Shown piece after piece: positions 38,217 through 46,797 of a DNA stretch of 64,000 nt. The stretch comes from Mailhella massiliensis (GTDB lineage: Bacteria; Desulfobacterota; Desulfovibrionia; Desulfovibrionales; Desulfovibrionaceae): NCBI RefSeq assembly GCF_900155525.1, contig NZ_LT706942.1, positions 112,553 through 176,552 on the forward strand, given 5' to 3'. Position 1 is the first letter of the stretch; each line of letters begins with the position of its first letter. The notes below the pieces were generated by a model. It was given only the letters and a program-made list of their open reading frames with translations. It was not told the DNA's origin and made no database searches. A program made the translations under genes and the position numbers.

Positions 38217-38774
38217 ATGAACATCACTAGGCTTGATAAAGCCAGGGACCTGAAGTTCAAGCGTCAGGTCGAAGAAGAGAGCGGTCAGAACCTGTCGGCC
38301 TGCTACCAATGCGGCAAGTGCACGGCGGGCTGCCCCGGCGCCCAGTTCTATGACCGTCAGGTCAGCCAGATCATGCGCGCCGTGCAGATGGGCCTCAAGG
38401 AAGAGGCCCTGAAGAACCGTTCGCTGTGGCTGTGTCTGTCGTGTTCGACCTGCAGCGCCCGCTGCCCCAATAATATCGACGTCGCCGCGGTGATGGAAAC
38501 GCTCCGCATGATGGCCCGTCGCGAGGGGTGGGTGCAGGATCGGCCCATCGAATCCTTCTGGAAGGCGTTTCTGGATACCGTGCACGCTACGGGCCGCTCC
38601 TATGAACTCGGCGTCATGGCCGACTACATGGGGCGCACGCTGCGCGGCTGGGGCAACCTGGAAATAGCCCCCACGGCGCTTCTGAAGAACAAGATGCCCT
38701 TCATTCCCTCCGTCATCCACGGCCGCGAGGAAGTGGCGCGCATATTCAAGCGCTACGCGGAAAAGAGGAGCTGA
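38217..38774 (+). CDS. hdrC: Heterodisulfide reductase-like subunit C
   Basis: The iron-sulfur subunit passing electrons between HdrA and HdrB. The 185-residue product has two [4Fe-4S] motifs, CYQCGKCTAGCP and CLSCSTCSARCP, and the usual HdrC helical C-terminus. GGGGAG precedes the ATG at 38217. It is the first gene of a six-gene operon with hdrB, hdrA, a FlxD-FlxC fusion, flxB and flxA, and ends three bases before hdrB. The roughly 280-bp upstream gap has a TTGACG that may be a -35 but no good -10. Confidence 0.93.
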   Translation: MNITRLDKARDLKFKRQVEEESGQNLSACYQCGKCTAGCPGAQFYDRQVSQIMRAVQMGLKEEALKNRSLWLCLSCSTCSARCPNNIDVAAVMETLRMMARREGWVQDRPIESFWKAFLDTVHATGRSYELGVMADYMGRTLRGWGNLEIAPTALLKNKMPFIPSVIHGREEVARIFKRYAEKRS

Positions 38775-38777
38775 GCC

Positions 38778-39728
38778 ATGAAATACGCCTACTATCCCGG
38801 CTGTTCGGGCCACGGCACCTCGGTGGAGTACGAAGCCTCCACCCGCGCGGTGTGCAACGCGCTGAACATGGATCTTGTGGAAATCGAAGACTGGAACTGC
38901 TGCGGCTCCACGCCCGCCCACTCCGTAAGTCACGAGCTTTCCGGCGCCCTTGCGGCGCGCAACCTGATGCAGGCCGCGAAAACCGGCGCCGACTGCGTGA
39001 TTTCTCCGTGCCCGAGCTGCTCTTCCAACCTGAAGATGGCCCGCTACCGTATGCAGAATCCCGCCTTCAAGGCCGGTGTGGACGAACTGCTCGACGCCCC
39101 CACCCCTGCCAATGCCGAAGGCGGGGCCGACCTCATGGAAACCTACTCCGTGCTTCAGGCCATCGTGGAGCATGTGGGGGTTGAGAACGTGGCTTCCCGC
39201 GTGACCTATCCTCTGGAAGGCGTGAAGGTCGTCACCTATTACGGCTGTCTCCTGAGCCGTCCCGCCCATGTGGCGAAGTTCGACGACCCGGAGAACCCCG
39301 TTTCCCTCGACAACATCATGAAGGCTCTCGGCGCGGAAGTTCTGCCCTTCGCGCTGAAGACGGAGTGCTGCGGCGCGGCCATGGGCATCCCGGACGTGAA
39401 TGTTCCCGGATCCCTGAGCGGCCGCATTCTCGACACGGCCAAGGCCGTGGGCGCGGAAGCCGTGGTTACCGCCTGCCCCCTGTGCCACATGAATCTCGAC
39501 CTGCGCCAGCGTCAGGCCGCCAGGATTTCGAAGAAGAGCTTTTTCGGTCTGCCGGTGTTCTACTACACCCAGCTGATCGCGCTCGCCTTCGGCCTGCCCA
39601 GAAACGCCATGCGTCTGGACAAGCTGGCCGTCAATCCCTATCCCCTTCTGGACAAGATCGCCGAGCGCCGCAAGGCGCGCGTTTCCGCCGAGCTTGAAGC
39701 CATGAAGGCCGCAGGAGCCGCATCATGA
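38778..39728 (+). CDS. hdrB: Heterodisulfide reductase-like subunit B
   Basis: The catalytic subunit with two CCG domains that hold the noncubane clusters acting on a disulfide; in sulfate reducers the partner is believed to be DsrC. The 316-residue product shows YYPGCSGHGTS, WNCCGSTP and ISPCPSC in the first half. YYGCLLSRP, ECCGAAMG and TACPLCHMNLDLRQ make up the second. It overlaps hdrA by four bases. Confidence 0.94.
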   Translation: MKYAYYPGCSGHGTSVEYEASTRAVCNALNMDLVEIEDWNCCGSTPAHSVSHELSGALAARNLMQAAKTGADCVISPCPSCSSNLKMARYRMQNPAFKAGVDELLDAPTPANAEGGADLMETYSVLQAIVEHVGVENVASRVTYPLEGVKVVTYYGCLLSRPAHVAKFDDPENPVSLDNIMKALGAEVLPFALKTECCGAAMGIPDVNVPGSLSGRILDTAKAVGAEAVVTACPLCHMNLDLRQRQAARISKKSFFGLPVFYYTQLIALAFGLPRNAMRLDKLAVNPYPLLDKIAERRKARVSAELEAMKAAGAAS

Positions 39729-41698
39729 AAATCGGCGTATTCGTCTGTCACTGCGGCAGCAACATCGAAGCGACGGTGGATACCGCCACGGTTGCCAAGA
39801 TCGCGCTGACCTACCCCGATGTCGTGTTCTCCGAAGACACCATGTACACCTGTTCCGAACCCGGGCAGGAAAACATCGTCCAGGCCATCAAGAAGCACGG
39901 CCTCGACGGCGTGGTGGTGGCTTCCTGCTCTCCGCGTATGCACGAACCCACGTTCCGCCGCACCGTGGAACGCGCTGGTCTCAACCGCTACATGTTTGAA
40001 ATGGCCAACATCCGCGAACACGTTTCGTGGATCGGCCGCGACCGCGAAGCCAATACCAACAAGGCCGCCGAGCTGGTGCGTCTTGCCGTGGAAAAGCTGC
40101 GCCGCAACACGCCCCTTTACGCCAAGCAGTTCGACGTGACCAAGCGCGTTCTCGTCATCGGCGGCGGCGTGGCGGGCATCCAGGCCGCTCTCGACGCTGC
40201 CGAATCCGGCATAGGCGTGGTCATGGTGGAACGCGAAAGCACCATCGGCGGCAAGATGGCCAAACTCGACAAGACCTTCCCCACCATCGACTGCTCGAGC
40301 TGCGTGCTCGCCCCCAAGATGGTGGACGTGGCCCAGAACCCCAACATCACGCTGTACGCCCATTCCGAGGTGGAGAGCATTTCCGGCTTCGTCGGCAACT
40401 TTACCGTGAAGATCAGAAAGCGCGCCACCTATGTGGACTGGGACAAGTGCACCGGCTGCGGAACCTGCACCGAGAAGTGCCCCAGCAAGAACGTGCCCGA
40501 CGCCTTCAACGAAGGCATCAGCAACTGCCGCGCCATCAACATTCCCTTCCCCCAGGCCATTCCCAAGAAGGCCACCATCAACCCCGACTACTGCCGCAAG
40601 ATCAAGGAAGGCAAGTGCGGCGTGTGTTCCAAGGTGTGCCCCACCGGAGCCATCGTGTACGATATGGTGGATGAGATCGTGGAAGAAAAGGTGGGCGCCA
40701 TCATCGCGGCCACCGGTTACGACCTGGTGGACTGGACCGTGTACAAGGAATACGGTGCTGGCGCCTATCCCGACGTCATCACCAGCCTCCAGTACGAACG
40801 CATGATGTCCGCTTCCGGCCCCACCGGCGGCCATATCCACCGTCCCTCCGACGGTATGGAACCGAAGAACATCGTGTTCATCCAGTGCGTGGGGTCCCGC
40901 GACTGCTCCATCGGCCGCCCCTACTGCTCGGGCTTCTGCTGCATGTACACGGCCAAGCAGGCCATCATGACCAAGGACCATCTGCCGGATGCGGAAGCCT
41001 TCGTGTTCTATATGGACATCCGCGCCCCGGGCAAGATGTATGACGAATTCACCCGCCGCGCTCAGGAAGAGTACGGCGTGCAGTACATCCGCGGCCGTGT
41101 TTCGGCCATACAGCCCACGGTGCGTCCCGACGGCAAGGTCGGCTACATCGTGCGCGGCGCGGATACGCTGCTCGGCGAATCCGTGGAGGTCGATGCGGAC
41201 ATGGTGGTTCTCGCCGTGGGCGTGGAAGGCTCCAGGGGCGCGGGCAATCTTGCGGAAAAGCTCCGCATTTCCTACGACCATTTCGGCTTCTTCATGGAAA
41301 GCCATGTGAAGCTGCGCCCCGTGGAAACCAATACCGCAGGCGTGTACCTCGCCGGCGTGTGCCAGGGCCCCAAGGATATTCCCGCCTCCGTCGCACAGGG
41401 CAGCGCCGCGGCCGCCAAGGTCATGGCTCTGTTCTCCAAGCCCAAGCTTGAGAACGACCCCCAGGTCTCCGTGGTGGACATCAAGCGCTGCGTGGCCTGC
41501 GGCAAGTGCATCAAGGTCTGCCCCTATCAGGCCATCGAGGAAGTGGAGATCCGCGGTCAGAAGAAGGCCCATGTGATCGAAACGGTCTGCCAGGGCTGCG
41601 GCGTCTGCACGGCCACCTGCCCGCAGGGCGCCATTCAGGTCGCCCATTTCACTGACAATCAGCTTCTCGCGGAGGTGAACGCCCTATGTCTGTCTTAG
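39725..41698 (+). CDS. hdrA: Heterodisulfide reductase-like subunit A
   Basis: The FAD and iron-sulfur hub thought to bifurcate electrons. The 657-residue product has the HdrA N-terminal domain (VFVCHCGSNIE), an FAD Rossmann motif VIGGGVAGIQAALDAAE and the conserved DCSSCVLAPKM. Four ferredoxin motifs are visible: CTGCGTCTEKCP, CGVCSKVCP, CVACGKCIKVCP and CQGCGVCTATCP. No selenocysteine is seen. It overlaps the next gene by 13 bases. In Desulfovibrio the related complex accepts electrons from the FlxABCD module encoded next. Confidence 0.95.
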   Translation: MKIGVFVCHCGSNIEATVDTATVAKIALTYPDVVFSEDTMYTCSEPGQENIVQAIKKHGLDGVVVASCSPRMHEPTFRRTVERAGLNRYMFEMANIREHVSWIGRDREANTNKAAELVRLAVEKLRRNTPLYAKQFDVTKRVLVIGGGVAGIQAALDAAESGIGVVMVERESTIGGKMAKLDKTFPTIDCSSCVLAPKMVDVAQNPNITLYAHSEVESISGFVGNFTVKIRKRATYVDWDKCTGCGTCTEKCPSKNVPDAFNEGISNCRAINIPFPQAIPKKATINPDYCRKIKEGKCGVCSKVCPTGAIVYDMVDEIVEEKVGAIIAATGYDLVDWTVYKEYGAGAYPDVITSLQYERMMSASGPTGGHIHRPSDGMEPKNIVFIQCVGSRDCSIGRPYCSGFCCMYTAKQAIMTKDHLPDAEAFVFYMDIRAPGKMYDEFTRRAQEEYGVQYIRGRVSAIQPTVRPDGKVGYIVRGADTLLGESVEVDADMVVLAVGVEGSRGAGNLAEKLRISYDHFGFFMESHVKLRPVETNTAGVYLAGVCQGPKDIPASVAQGSAAAAKVMALFSKPKLENDPQVSVVDIKRCVACGKCIKVCPYQAIEEVEIRGQKKAHVIETVCQGCGVCTATCPQGAIQVAHFTDNQLLAEVNALCLS

Positions 41699-43140
41699 CC
41701 GGCAAGGAGCTCCGTATCGTAGGTTTTCTGTGTAACTGGTGCTCTTACGGCGGCGCCGACACGGCCGGTACCGCCCGTGCCGTTCAGCCTACCGACCTTC
41801 GCATCATCCGCGTTCCCTGCTCGGGCCGCGTGAATCCTCTCTTCGTGCTCAAGGCCCTCATCAACGGGGCCGACGGCGTTCTGGTGTCGGGCTGCCATCC
41901 GCGCGACTGCCATTACTCCGCGGGCAACTACTACGCCCGTCGCCGTCTGGAAATGCTCAAGCAGTTTCTGCCCGTCATCGGCATCAACCCCGACCGCTTC
42001 GAGTACACCTGGGTTTCCGCCTCCGAAGGTCAGCGCTGGAAGGACGTGGTGACCAACTTCACGAACCGCATCCATGCCCTCGGCCCGGCCCCCCGCTGGG
42101 AAGACGTGCCCGCCCGGTACGACAGACCCGAGGAACTCGTGGAGTCCATCCGTCCTCTGGGCTGCGGCGAACATCCCTCCCTGCCCGAACTCAAACAGGC
42201 CATCAAGGACGCCCTGGCGGGCGGCCTGGAAGGCGTGCTCGGCTGGAAGCAGGGCTTCGACGCCGTACATGCGGAACCTGTGTTCATGACCACGCCCGAA
42301 GAAGTGGATTCCCTCATCTGGGGCCCCTTCAACGTGCACAACCTCGCCGTATATCTGCCCCAGTACAAGGGCCGCAAGATAGGCGTGGTGGTCAAGGGCT
42401 GCGACAGCAAGGGCGTTGTGGAACTTCTGGCCGAAGAGCTCATTTCCCGCGAGGATGTGAAGATCTTCGGCATGGGCTGCAACGGCACGGTGAACGTGTC
42501 CCGCGTGCTGGCGAAGCTCCCCGAAGGAGCGAAGGTGGAATCCTTCACGGGCAAGGGCAACAGGCTCATCGTCACCGCCGATGGTCAGGAATACGAAATG
42601 ACCATGGCTGAAGTGGCGCAGGACAAGTGCCGCACCTGCACCAGGCCCAACGCCGTGCTTTCCGACGTGTTTGTGGGCAGACCCACCATCGAGCCCGAGG
42701 AACCTGCCGACGGCCGCAGCCCCGCGCTGCGCTTCCTCGACTCCCTGAGCCTTGAGGAACGCATGGGCTACTGGAAGGGCCAGATGGAACGCTGCATCGC
42801 CTGCCATGCCTGCCGCGGCGCCTGCCCCATGTGCGTATGCCGCGACCACTGCGTGTCCGATTCGCGCGATCCCGCGTGGGTCACGCAGGAAGACACCGTG
42901 CAGCAGAAGCTGTTCTTCCAGCTCATCCACGCCCAGCATCTCGCCGGGCGCTGCACGGGCTGCACCGAATGCGAACGCGCCTGCCCCATGGACATTCCCG
43001 TGTTCGCGCTCAAGCAGCAGTTTGGCCGCATGATTAAGAAGATCTTCAGCTACGGCGCGGGCCTTGATGTGAACGCCACGCCTCCGCTGCTCACCTATCA
43101 GGTGGAAGAACCGACTATCAAGGAGCGTGATCTGGCATGA
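41686..43140 (+). CDS. FlxD (MvhD-type) and FlxC-like iron-sulfur fusion
   Basis: A 484-residue cytosolic protein with two parts. Residues 8-135 are an MvhD/FlpD domain (FLCNWCSYGGADTAG, VPCSGRVNP, SGCHPRDCHY), the link between the electron-input module and HdrA. Residues about 195-460 resemble the F420-hydrogenase-beta-like subunit with a ferredoxin end (VVVKGCDSKGV, MGCNGTVN, CIACHACRGACPMCVC, CTGCTECERACP), i.e. a FlxC-type protein. In the FlxABCD-HdrABC systems I recall these are separate genes, so this appears to be a FlxD-FlxC fusion. It overlaps both neighbours. Confidence 0.85.
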   Translation: MSVLAGKELRIVGFLCNWCSYGGADTAGTARAVQPTDLRIIRVPCSGRVNPLFVLKALINGADGVLVSGCHPRDCHYSAGNYYARRRLEMLKQFLPVIGINPDRFEYTWVSASEGQRWKDVVTNFTNRIHALGPAPRWEDVPARYDRPEELVESIRPLGCGEHPSLPELKQAIKDALAGGLEGVLGWKQGFDAVHAEPVFMTTPEEVDSLIWGPFNVHNLAVYLPQYKGRKIGVVVKGCDSKGVVELLAEELISREDVKIFGMGCNGTVNVSRVLAKLPEGAKVESFTGKGNRLIVTADGQEYEMTMAEVAQDKCRTCTRPNAVLSDVFVGRPTIEPEEPADGRSPALRFLDSLSLEERMGYWKGQMERCIACHACRGACPMCVCRDHCVSDSRDPAWVTQEDTVQQKLFFQLIHAQHLAGRCTGCTECERACPMDIPVFALKQQFGRMIKKIFSYGAGLDVNATPPLLTYQVEEPTIKERDLA

Positions 43141-44501
43141 GCAGTCTCCTTTTCGCAACACCGAAAGAGCTGACGGGCTGGCTTTCCCACCTGGCCTCAG
43201 GCTATCGCGTGCTGGCTCCCCGCAAGGAAGGCCCCAGCGTGGTCTATCGCCCGCATACGGCGGAAGAACTCGCCTCCGCCGATGTGGATGCGCTGCTTCG
43301 CCGCGCCACGGCTTCTCCCAAGCAGGCCATGCTGCCCCAGTGTGAAACGCTGGTGACCTTCAAGTCCGTGAAGAACGAGGAAGACCCCTCGAAGCTGACC
43401 ACCACGCTGGAAAATCCCTGTCAGGCCGAACCCACGGTACTTTTCGGCTGCCGCCCCTGCGACGCGCGCGGCTTCGTGGTGCTCGACCGCCCCTACCTGG
43501 AAGGAAAGTTCAAGGACCCGTACTACGGCGCCCGCCGCAAGGCCACCGTCATCGTGACGCAGGCCTGTCCCACGGCCTTCTCTTCCTGTTTCTGCAACTG
43601 GGTGGGGAGCCATCCTTCCGATAAGGAAGGTTCCGACGTCTTCTTCACCGCCGTGGAAGGCGGCTTCGTGCTGGAAGCGGTGACGGAAAAGGGCGCCTCC
43701 CTGCTGGAAGGCGCGGGCTTTGCCGACGCTGCCGACAGGGTCGCCGATGTGGAAGCTGCTCATGTCGCCGCAGCAGCCTCCCTGCCTGCGCCCTCCACGC
43801 TGACCCATGTGGCCGAAAAGGTGGCTTCCCGCTTCACCGATACGGCCTTCTGGGAAAAGGAAACGGTCAAGTGCCTTTCCTGCGGCGCGTGCACCTACCT
43901 GTGCCCCACCTGCCAGTGCTTCACCATTACCGATGAAGGCTCGCAGCTGGACGGCCGCCGCCTGCGCAGCTGGGATTCCTGCATGTCTCCGCTCTTTACG
44001 CTGGAGACGAGCGGGCACAATCCCCGTCCGAGCAAGGCCGACCGTATGCGCAACCGCGTCAGCCACAAGTTCAGCTTCTACCCTGAACGCTACGACGGCT
44101 TCTTCTCCTGCGTGGGCTGCGGCCGCTGCGTGGTGAGCTGCCCCGTGTCGCTGGATATCCGGCACATGGTGAAGGCCGCCGTGGAAGGCGCGACCATCGA
44201 AATCAAGGAAGAAGCGGCTCCCGCTCCTGCGGAAGCCCCTGCGCCCGAAGCTGCCGCGGTGGAAGTCCCCGTGGAAGCTGCGGCTGCGGAAAAGGCCGCT
44301 GCGCCCACCCCGGTGGAAGCTCCCGCCCCTGCGGAAGCCGCTCCCGAAGCTGCGGCGGAAGAAGTCGCCGTGGCGGAAGCGCCTGCCGAAGCTCCGGCTG
44401 CGGAAGTCGTCGAAGCCCCCAAGGCTCAGGTCAAGGCATCCGCGCCGAAAGCCGCGCCGAAGACTTCCCGTTCTTCCAAAAGCAAGGCCAAGAAGAGGTA
44501 A
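43137..44501 (+). CDS. flxB: FlxB-like iron-sulfur protein with an Ala/Pro/Glu tail
   Basis: A 4Fe-4S dicluster subunit like that of anaerobic sulfite reductase A, passing electrons from FlxA. The conserved part (residues 1-355) has FGCRPCDARGF, CPTAFSSCFC, CLSCGACTYLCPTC and CVGCGRCVVSCP. Residues 358-454 (44208-44498) are a low-complexity run of Ala, Pro, Glu and Val that ends Lys/Ser-rich. That tail is not part of the family as I know it and resembles a flexible linker. The start overlaps the fusion gene by four bases. Confidence 0.88.
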   Translation: MSSLLFATPKELTGWLSHLASGYRVLAPRKEGPSVVYRPHTAEELASADVDALLRRATASPKQAMLPQCETLVTFKSVKNEEDPSKLTTTLENPCQAEPTVLFGCRPCDARGFVVLDRPYLEGKFKDPYYGARRKATVIVTQACPTAFSSCFCNWVGSHPSDKEGSDVFFTAVEGGFVLEAVTEKGASLLEGAGFADAADRVADVEAAHVAAAASLPAPSTLTHVAEKVASRFTDTAFWEKETVKCLSCGACTYLCPTCQCFTITDEGSQLDGRRLRSWDSCMSPLFTLETSGHNPRPSKADRMRNRVSHKFSFYPERYDGFFSCVGCGRCVVSCPVSLDIRHMVKAAVEGATIEIKEEAAPAPAEAPAPEAAAVEVPVEAAAAEKAAAPTPVEAPAPAEAAPEAAAEEVAVAEAPAEAPAAEVVEAPKAQVKASAPKAAPKTSRSSKSKAKKR

Positions 44502-44510
44502 GGAGAGACT

Positions 44511-45362
44511 ATGAGCGAACATAACTGCGGCTGCAGCAAGAATCCTTACCTGCCTGAAGTCGCCACGGTTCTGGAAGTCATCACGGAATCGCCCACCATC
44601 AAGTCGTTCCGCGTGCGCTTCGACAATGAGGAAGCCTGGAACAGCTTCACCTACCAGCCCGGTCAGGTGGGGCAGCTTTCCGTGTTCGGCGTGGGCGAAT
44701 CCACGTTCGTCATCAACACTCCGCCTTCATGCAGGGATTACCTTCAGTTTTCCGTCATGCGCGCAGGCGAGGTGACCACCGCCATCCACAAGCTGCAGCC
44801 CGGCGACAAGGTGGGCGTGCGTGCTCCTCTGGGGAACTATTTCCCCTATGAGCAGTGGAAGGGCAAGAACATCGTGTTCGTGGGCGGCGGCATCGGCATG
44901 GCGCCCATCCGCACCATCATGCTGCACGTCATGGAGCACGCTTCCGAGTACGGCAAGCTCAGCCTGCTGTACGGCGCGCGTTCTCCCGAAGACATGGCCT
45001 TCAAGGGCGACCTGCCCGGTTGGCTGGAGAGCGACGTTCTGCACACCACGCTCACCATCGACCGCGAAGCGCCCAACTGGCCTCACCGCGTGGGCATGAT
45101 TCCCAACGTGCTCAAGGAACTCGCCCCCAGCCCGGACAACACCATCGCCGTGCTCTGCGGCCCGCCCATCATGATCAAGTTCACGCTGGCGGCGTTCCGC
45201 GAACTGGGCTTCAAGGATGAGAACATCATCACCACCCTTGAGCGCCGCATGAAGTGCGGTATCGGCATCTGCGGGCGCTGCAATCTGGGCGGCAAGTTCG
45301 TCTGCCTGGACGGTCCCGTGTTCTCGCAGGCTCAGCTCAACGAGCTGCCCCCGGAAATGTAG
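44511..45362 (+). CDS. flxA: FlxA-like NAD(P)H/FAD oxidoreductase
   Basis: The electron-entry subunit, expected to oxidise NAD(P)H and feed FlxB, the FlxD-FlxC fusion and Hdr. The 283-residue product is a ferredoxin-reductase-type flavoprotein: an FAD barrel (QPGQVGQLSVFG), an NAD-binding fold (VFVGGGIGMAPIRTIM, VLCGPPIMIKFT) and a C-terminal [2Fe-2S] site CGIGICGRCNLGGKFVC. It resembles anaerobic sulfite reductase B and PyrK. An AAGGAGAG lies before the start. It is last in the operon, followed by a terminator. Confidence 0.92.
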   Translation: MSEHNCGCSKNPYLPEVATVLEVITESPTIKSFRVRFDNEEAWNSFTYQPGQVGQLSVFGVGESTFVINTPPSCRDYLQFSVMRAGEVTTAIHKLQPGDKVGVRAPLGNYFPYEQWKGKNIVFVGGGIGMAPIRTIMLHVMEHASEYGKLSLLYGARSPEDMAFKGDLPGWLESDVLHTTLTIDREAPNWPHRVGMIPNVLKELAPSPDNTIAVLCGPPIMIKFTLAAFRELGFKDENIITTLERRMKCGIGICGRCNLGGKFVCLDGPVFSQAQLNELPPEM

Positions 45363-45380
45363 TCTGACATCCTTTTGAAA

Positions 45381-45410
45381 AAAGGCCCCTTCCCAGGAAG
45401 GGGCCTTTTC
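45381..45410 (+). terminator. Intrinsic terminator of the hdr-flx operon
   Basis: AAAGGCCCCTTCC-CA-GGAAGGGGCCTTTTC: a perfect 11-bp GC-rich stem with a T-run, 19 bases past the flxA stop. Confidence 0.9.
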
Positions 45411-45806
45411 GCGTCTTCGGCCGGGGAACGCCTTTCCTCCGGCCGGGGGCCGGCTCCGCCCGCCATGTTCCGGCAAAAGCGGGGAGACCGGAAGAGGAAA
45501 GACTCCGGTCCGGCATATTGCCTGCGGGAAACGCGGAAGCTCCGGGAAGAGCGGAACATGAACGGACGGAACGGAGAAACGCGGCGCGACCGGTGACGCC
45601 CCGTTGGGGGGATAGGCTCGGGGCGCGTTATGCCGCATGTCCGCCTTCCATGAAGTGCCGGAAGGCGGAGCTCATGTTTTTTCAGGACCGGGGCGTTTTC
45701 CCGGAAGGGCGGATTTTTGAAACAAGAGGCGGCGTTCTCGAGAACGGGAAGGACTCGCAGAGCGTTCTTCCGCGCGGGGCGGCGGTCGCAAAAGCGGCGG
45801 TAGAGA
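45411..45806. other. Intergenic stretch, no gene seen
   Basis: About 400 bp between two convergent terminators. Frames open on the plus strand but have no recognisable content. Nothing is supported here. Confidence 0.5.
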
Positions 45807-45836
45807 AGAAAAAAGCCACGGCAGAACCGTGGCTTG
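45807..45836 (-). terminator. Intrinsic terminator of the NlpC/P60 gene
   Basis: Minus strand: AAGCCACGG-TTCTG-CCGTGGCTTTTTTC, 24 bases past the stop. Confidence 0.9.
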
Positions 45837-45859
45837 AAGGAAGGCGGTTCCGCCCTCCG

Positions 45860-46513
45860 TCAGGAGGGCATGTCCGCGATGACGGCGTCGGCGACATCGG
45901 GAATGAGGGAAAGGTCGAGGTCGCAGGGCGGGGCTTCAAGCACGCGGCGGGCCGTAAGATAGTGACGGTTCCAGTAGGAGGCGTTCAGCTTTTCGATGCG
46001 GACGGAGGAACCGGCGGAAGGACTGTGGATGAAGCGCCCGTCGCCGAGGTAGATGGCGGAATGCCTGCCGTTGGGCGTATTGGCGATGCGGAAGATGATG
46101 ATGTCGCCGGGCAGAAGGTCCTCTCTGTCTACCGCATGCCCGGCACGGGACTGCCGCACCGAATCGCGCGGCACAGTAACACCGTATTTGGAGAACACCC
46201 AGTACACGAAGCCGGAACAGTCGAAACCGGACTTGGGGGAGGCTCCGCCGGACCGGTAGCGAATGCCGATATGTTGCCGGGCAATGTCGGCCACGTCTTC
46301 CCCGAGACTCATGACGGTAGGGCAGAGATTGGTACGGTACACGACCGGGGAATGGGGGCCGGGCAGTATTCCTTCCGTGGAAGCGGAGGATGCGGGCTGT
46401 GTCTGAGGAGCGGGAAGAATTTCTCCGCCCTTTTTGGGCTGGCAGGCGCACAGACAAAGAGACGCCGCTCCGGCGCAGAGAAAGAGAGAGAAAGTGCGGG
46501 AACGTGGGAACAT
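45860..46513 (-). CDS. NlpC/P60 family lipoprotein endopeptidase
   Basis: A probable peptidoglycan hydrolase cutting the stem peptide in the periplasm. The 217-residue product starts with a signal peptide whose lipobox-like LCAC points to Cys24 as the lipid-modified residue. A catalytic NlpC/P60 domain follows (about residues 73-190): cysteine in FDCSGFVYW, histidine in GRHSAIYLGDG, and the third polar residue in FIHSPSAG. The ATG at 46513 has AAAGGAG upstream. It is a single gene with its own terminator. Confidence 0.9.
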   Translation of the reverse strand: MFPRSRTFSLFLCAGAASLCLCACQPKKGGEILPAPQTQPASSASTEGILPGPHSPVVYRTNLCPTVMSLGEDVADIARQHIGIRYRSGGASPKSGFDCSGFVYWVFSKYGVTVPRDSVRQSRAGHAVDREDLLPGDIIIFRIANTPNGRHSAIYLGDGRFIHSPSAGSSVRIEKLNASYWNRHYLTARRVLEAPPCDLDLSLIPDVADAVIADMPS

Positions 46514-46641
46514 GAGGGCTCCTTTGCGTGCCGCAGAAAACGGAACGTCTGAGAAAGAGGGGCAGGGCGGCGGCGAAAAAAAGCCCCGTCAGGGGAATTT
46601 TTTTCAGGATGCTTCGGAAGCGTCCCTCTGTCAAGCACGCG

Positions 46642-46672
46642 AAAAAAAGCCATGATGCGGCGGAACCATGGC
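46642..46672 (-). terminator. Probable terminator downstream of corA
   Basis: Minus strand: GCCATG-(12 bases)-CATGGC followed by seven T. It lies about 125 bases past the corA stop, so the transcript would have a long 3' tail. Confidence 0.7.
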
Positions 46673-46797
46673 GGAAGGCAATGATTTTCCGTTATGCAGC
46701 AAAGGGAAAGGGCCGTGCCGTGCGTTCGGCCGGAACCGGGGCGGGAATCTTTCAGCCCCGCTTTTCCGGCTGAGGCGGAAAGCCTGCTTTTTACCGG

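Noticed and set aside
39638-41647. 669-residue frame antisense to hdrA
   Set aside because: Shadow of hdrA; no recognisable domain.
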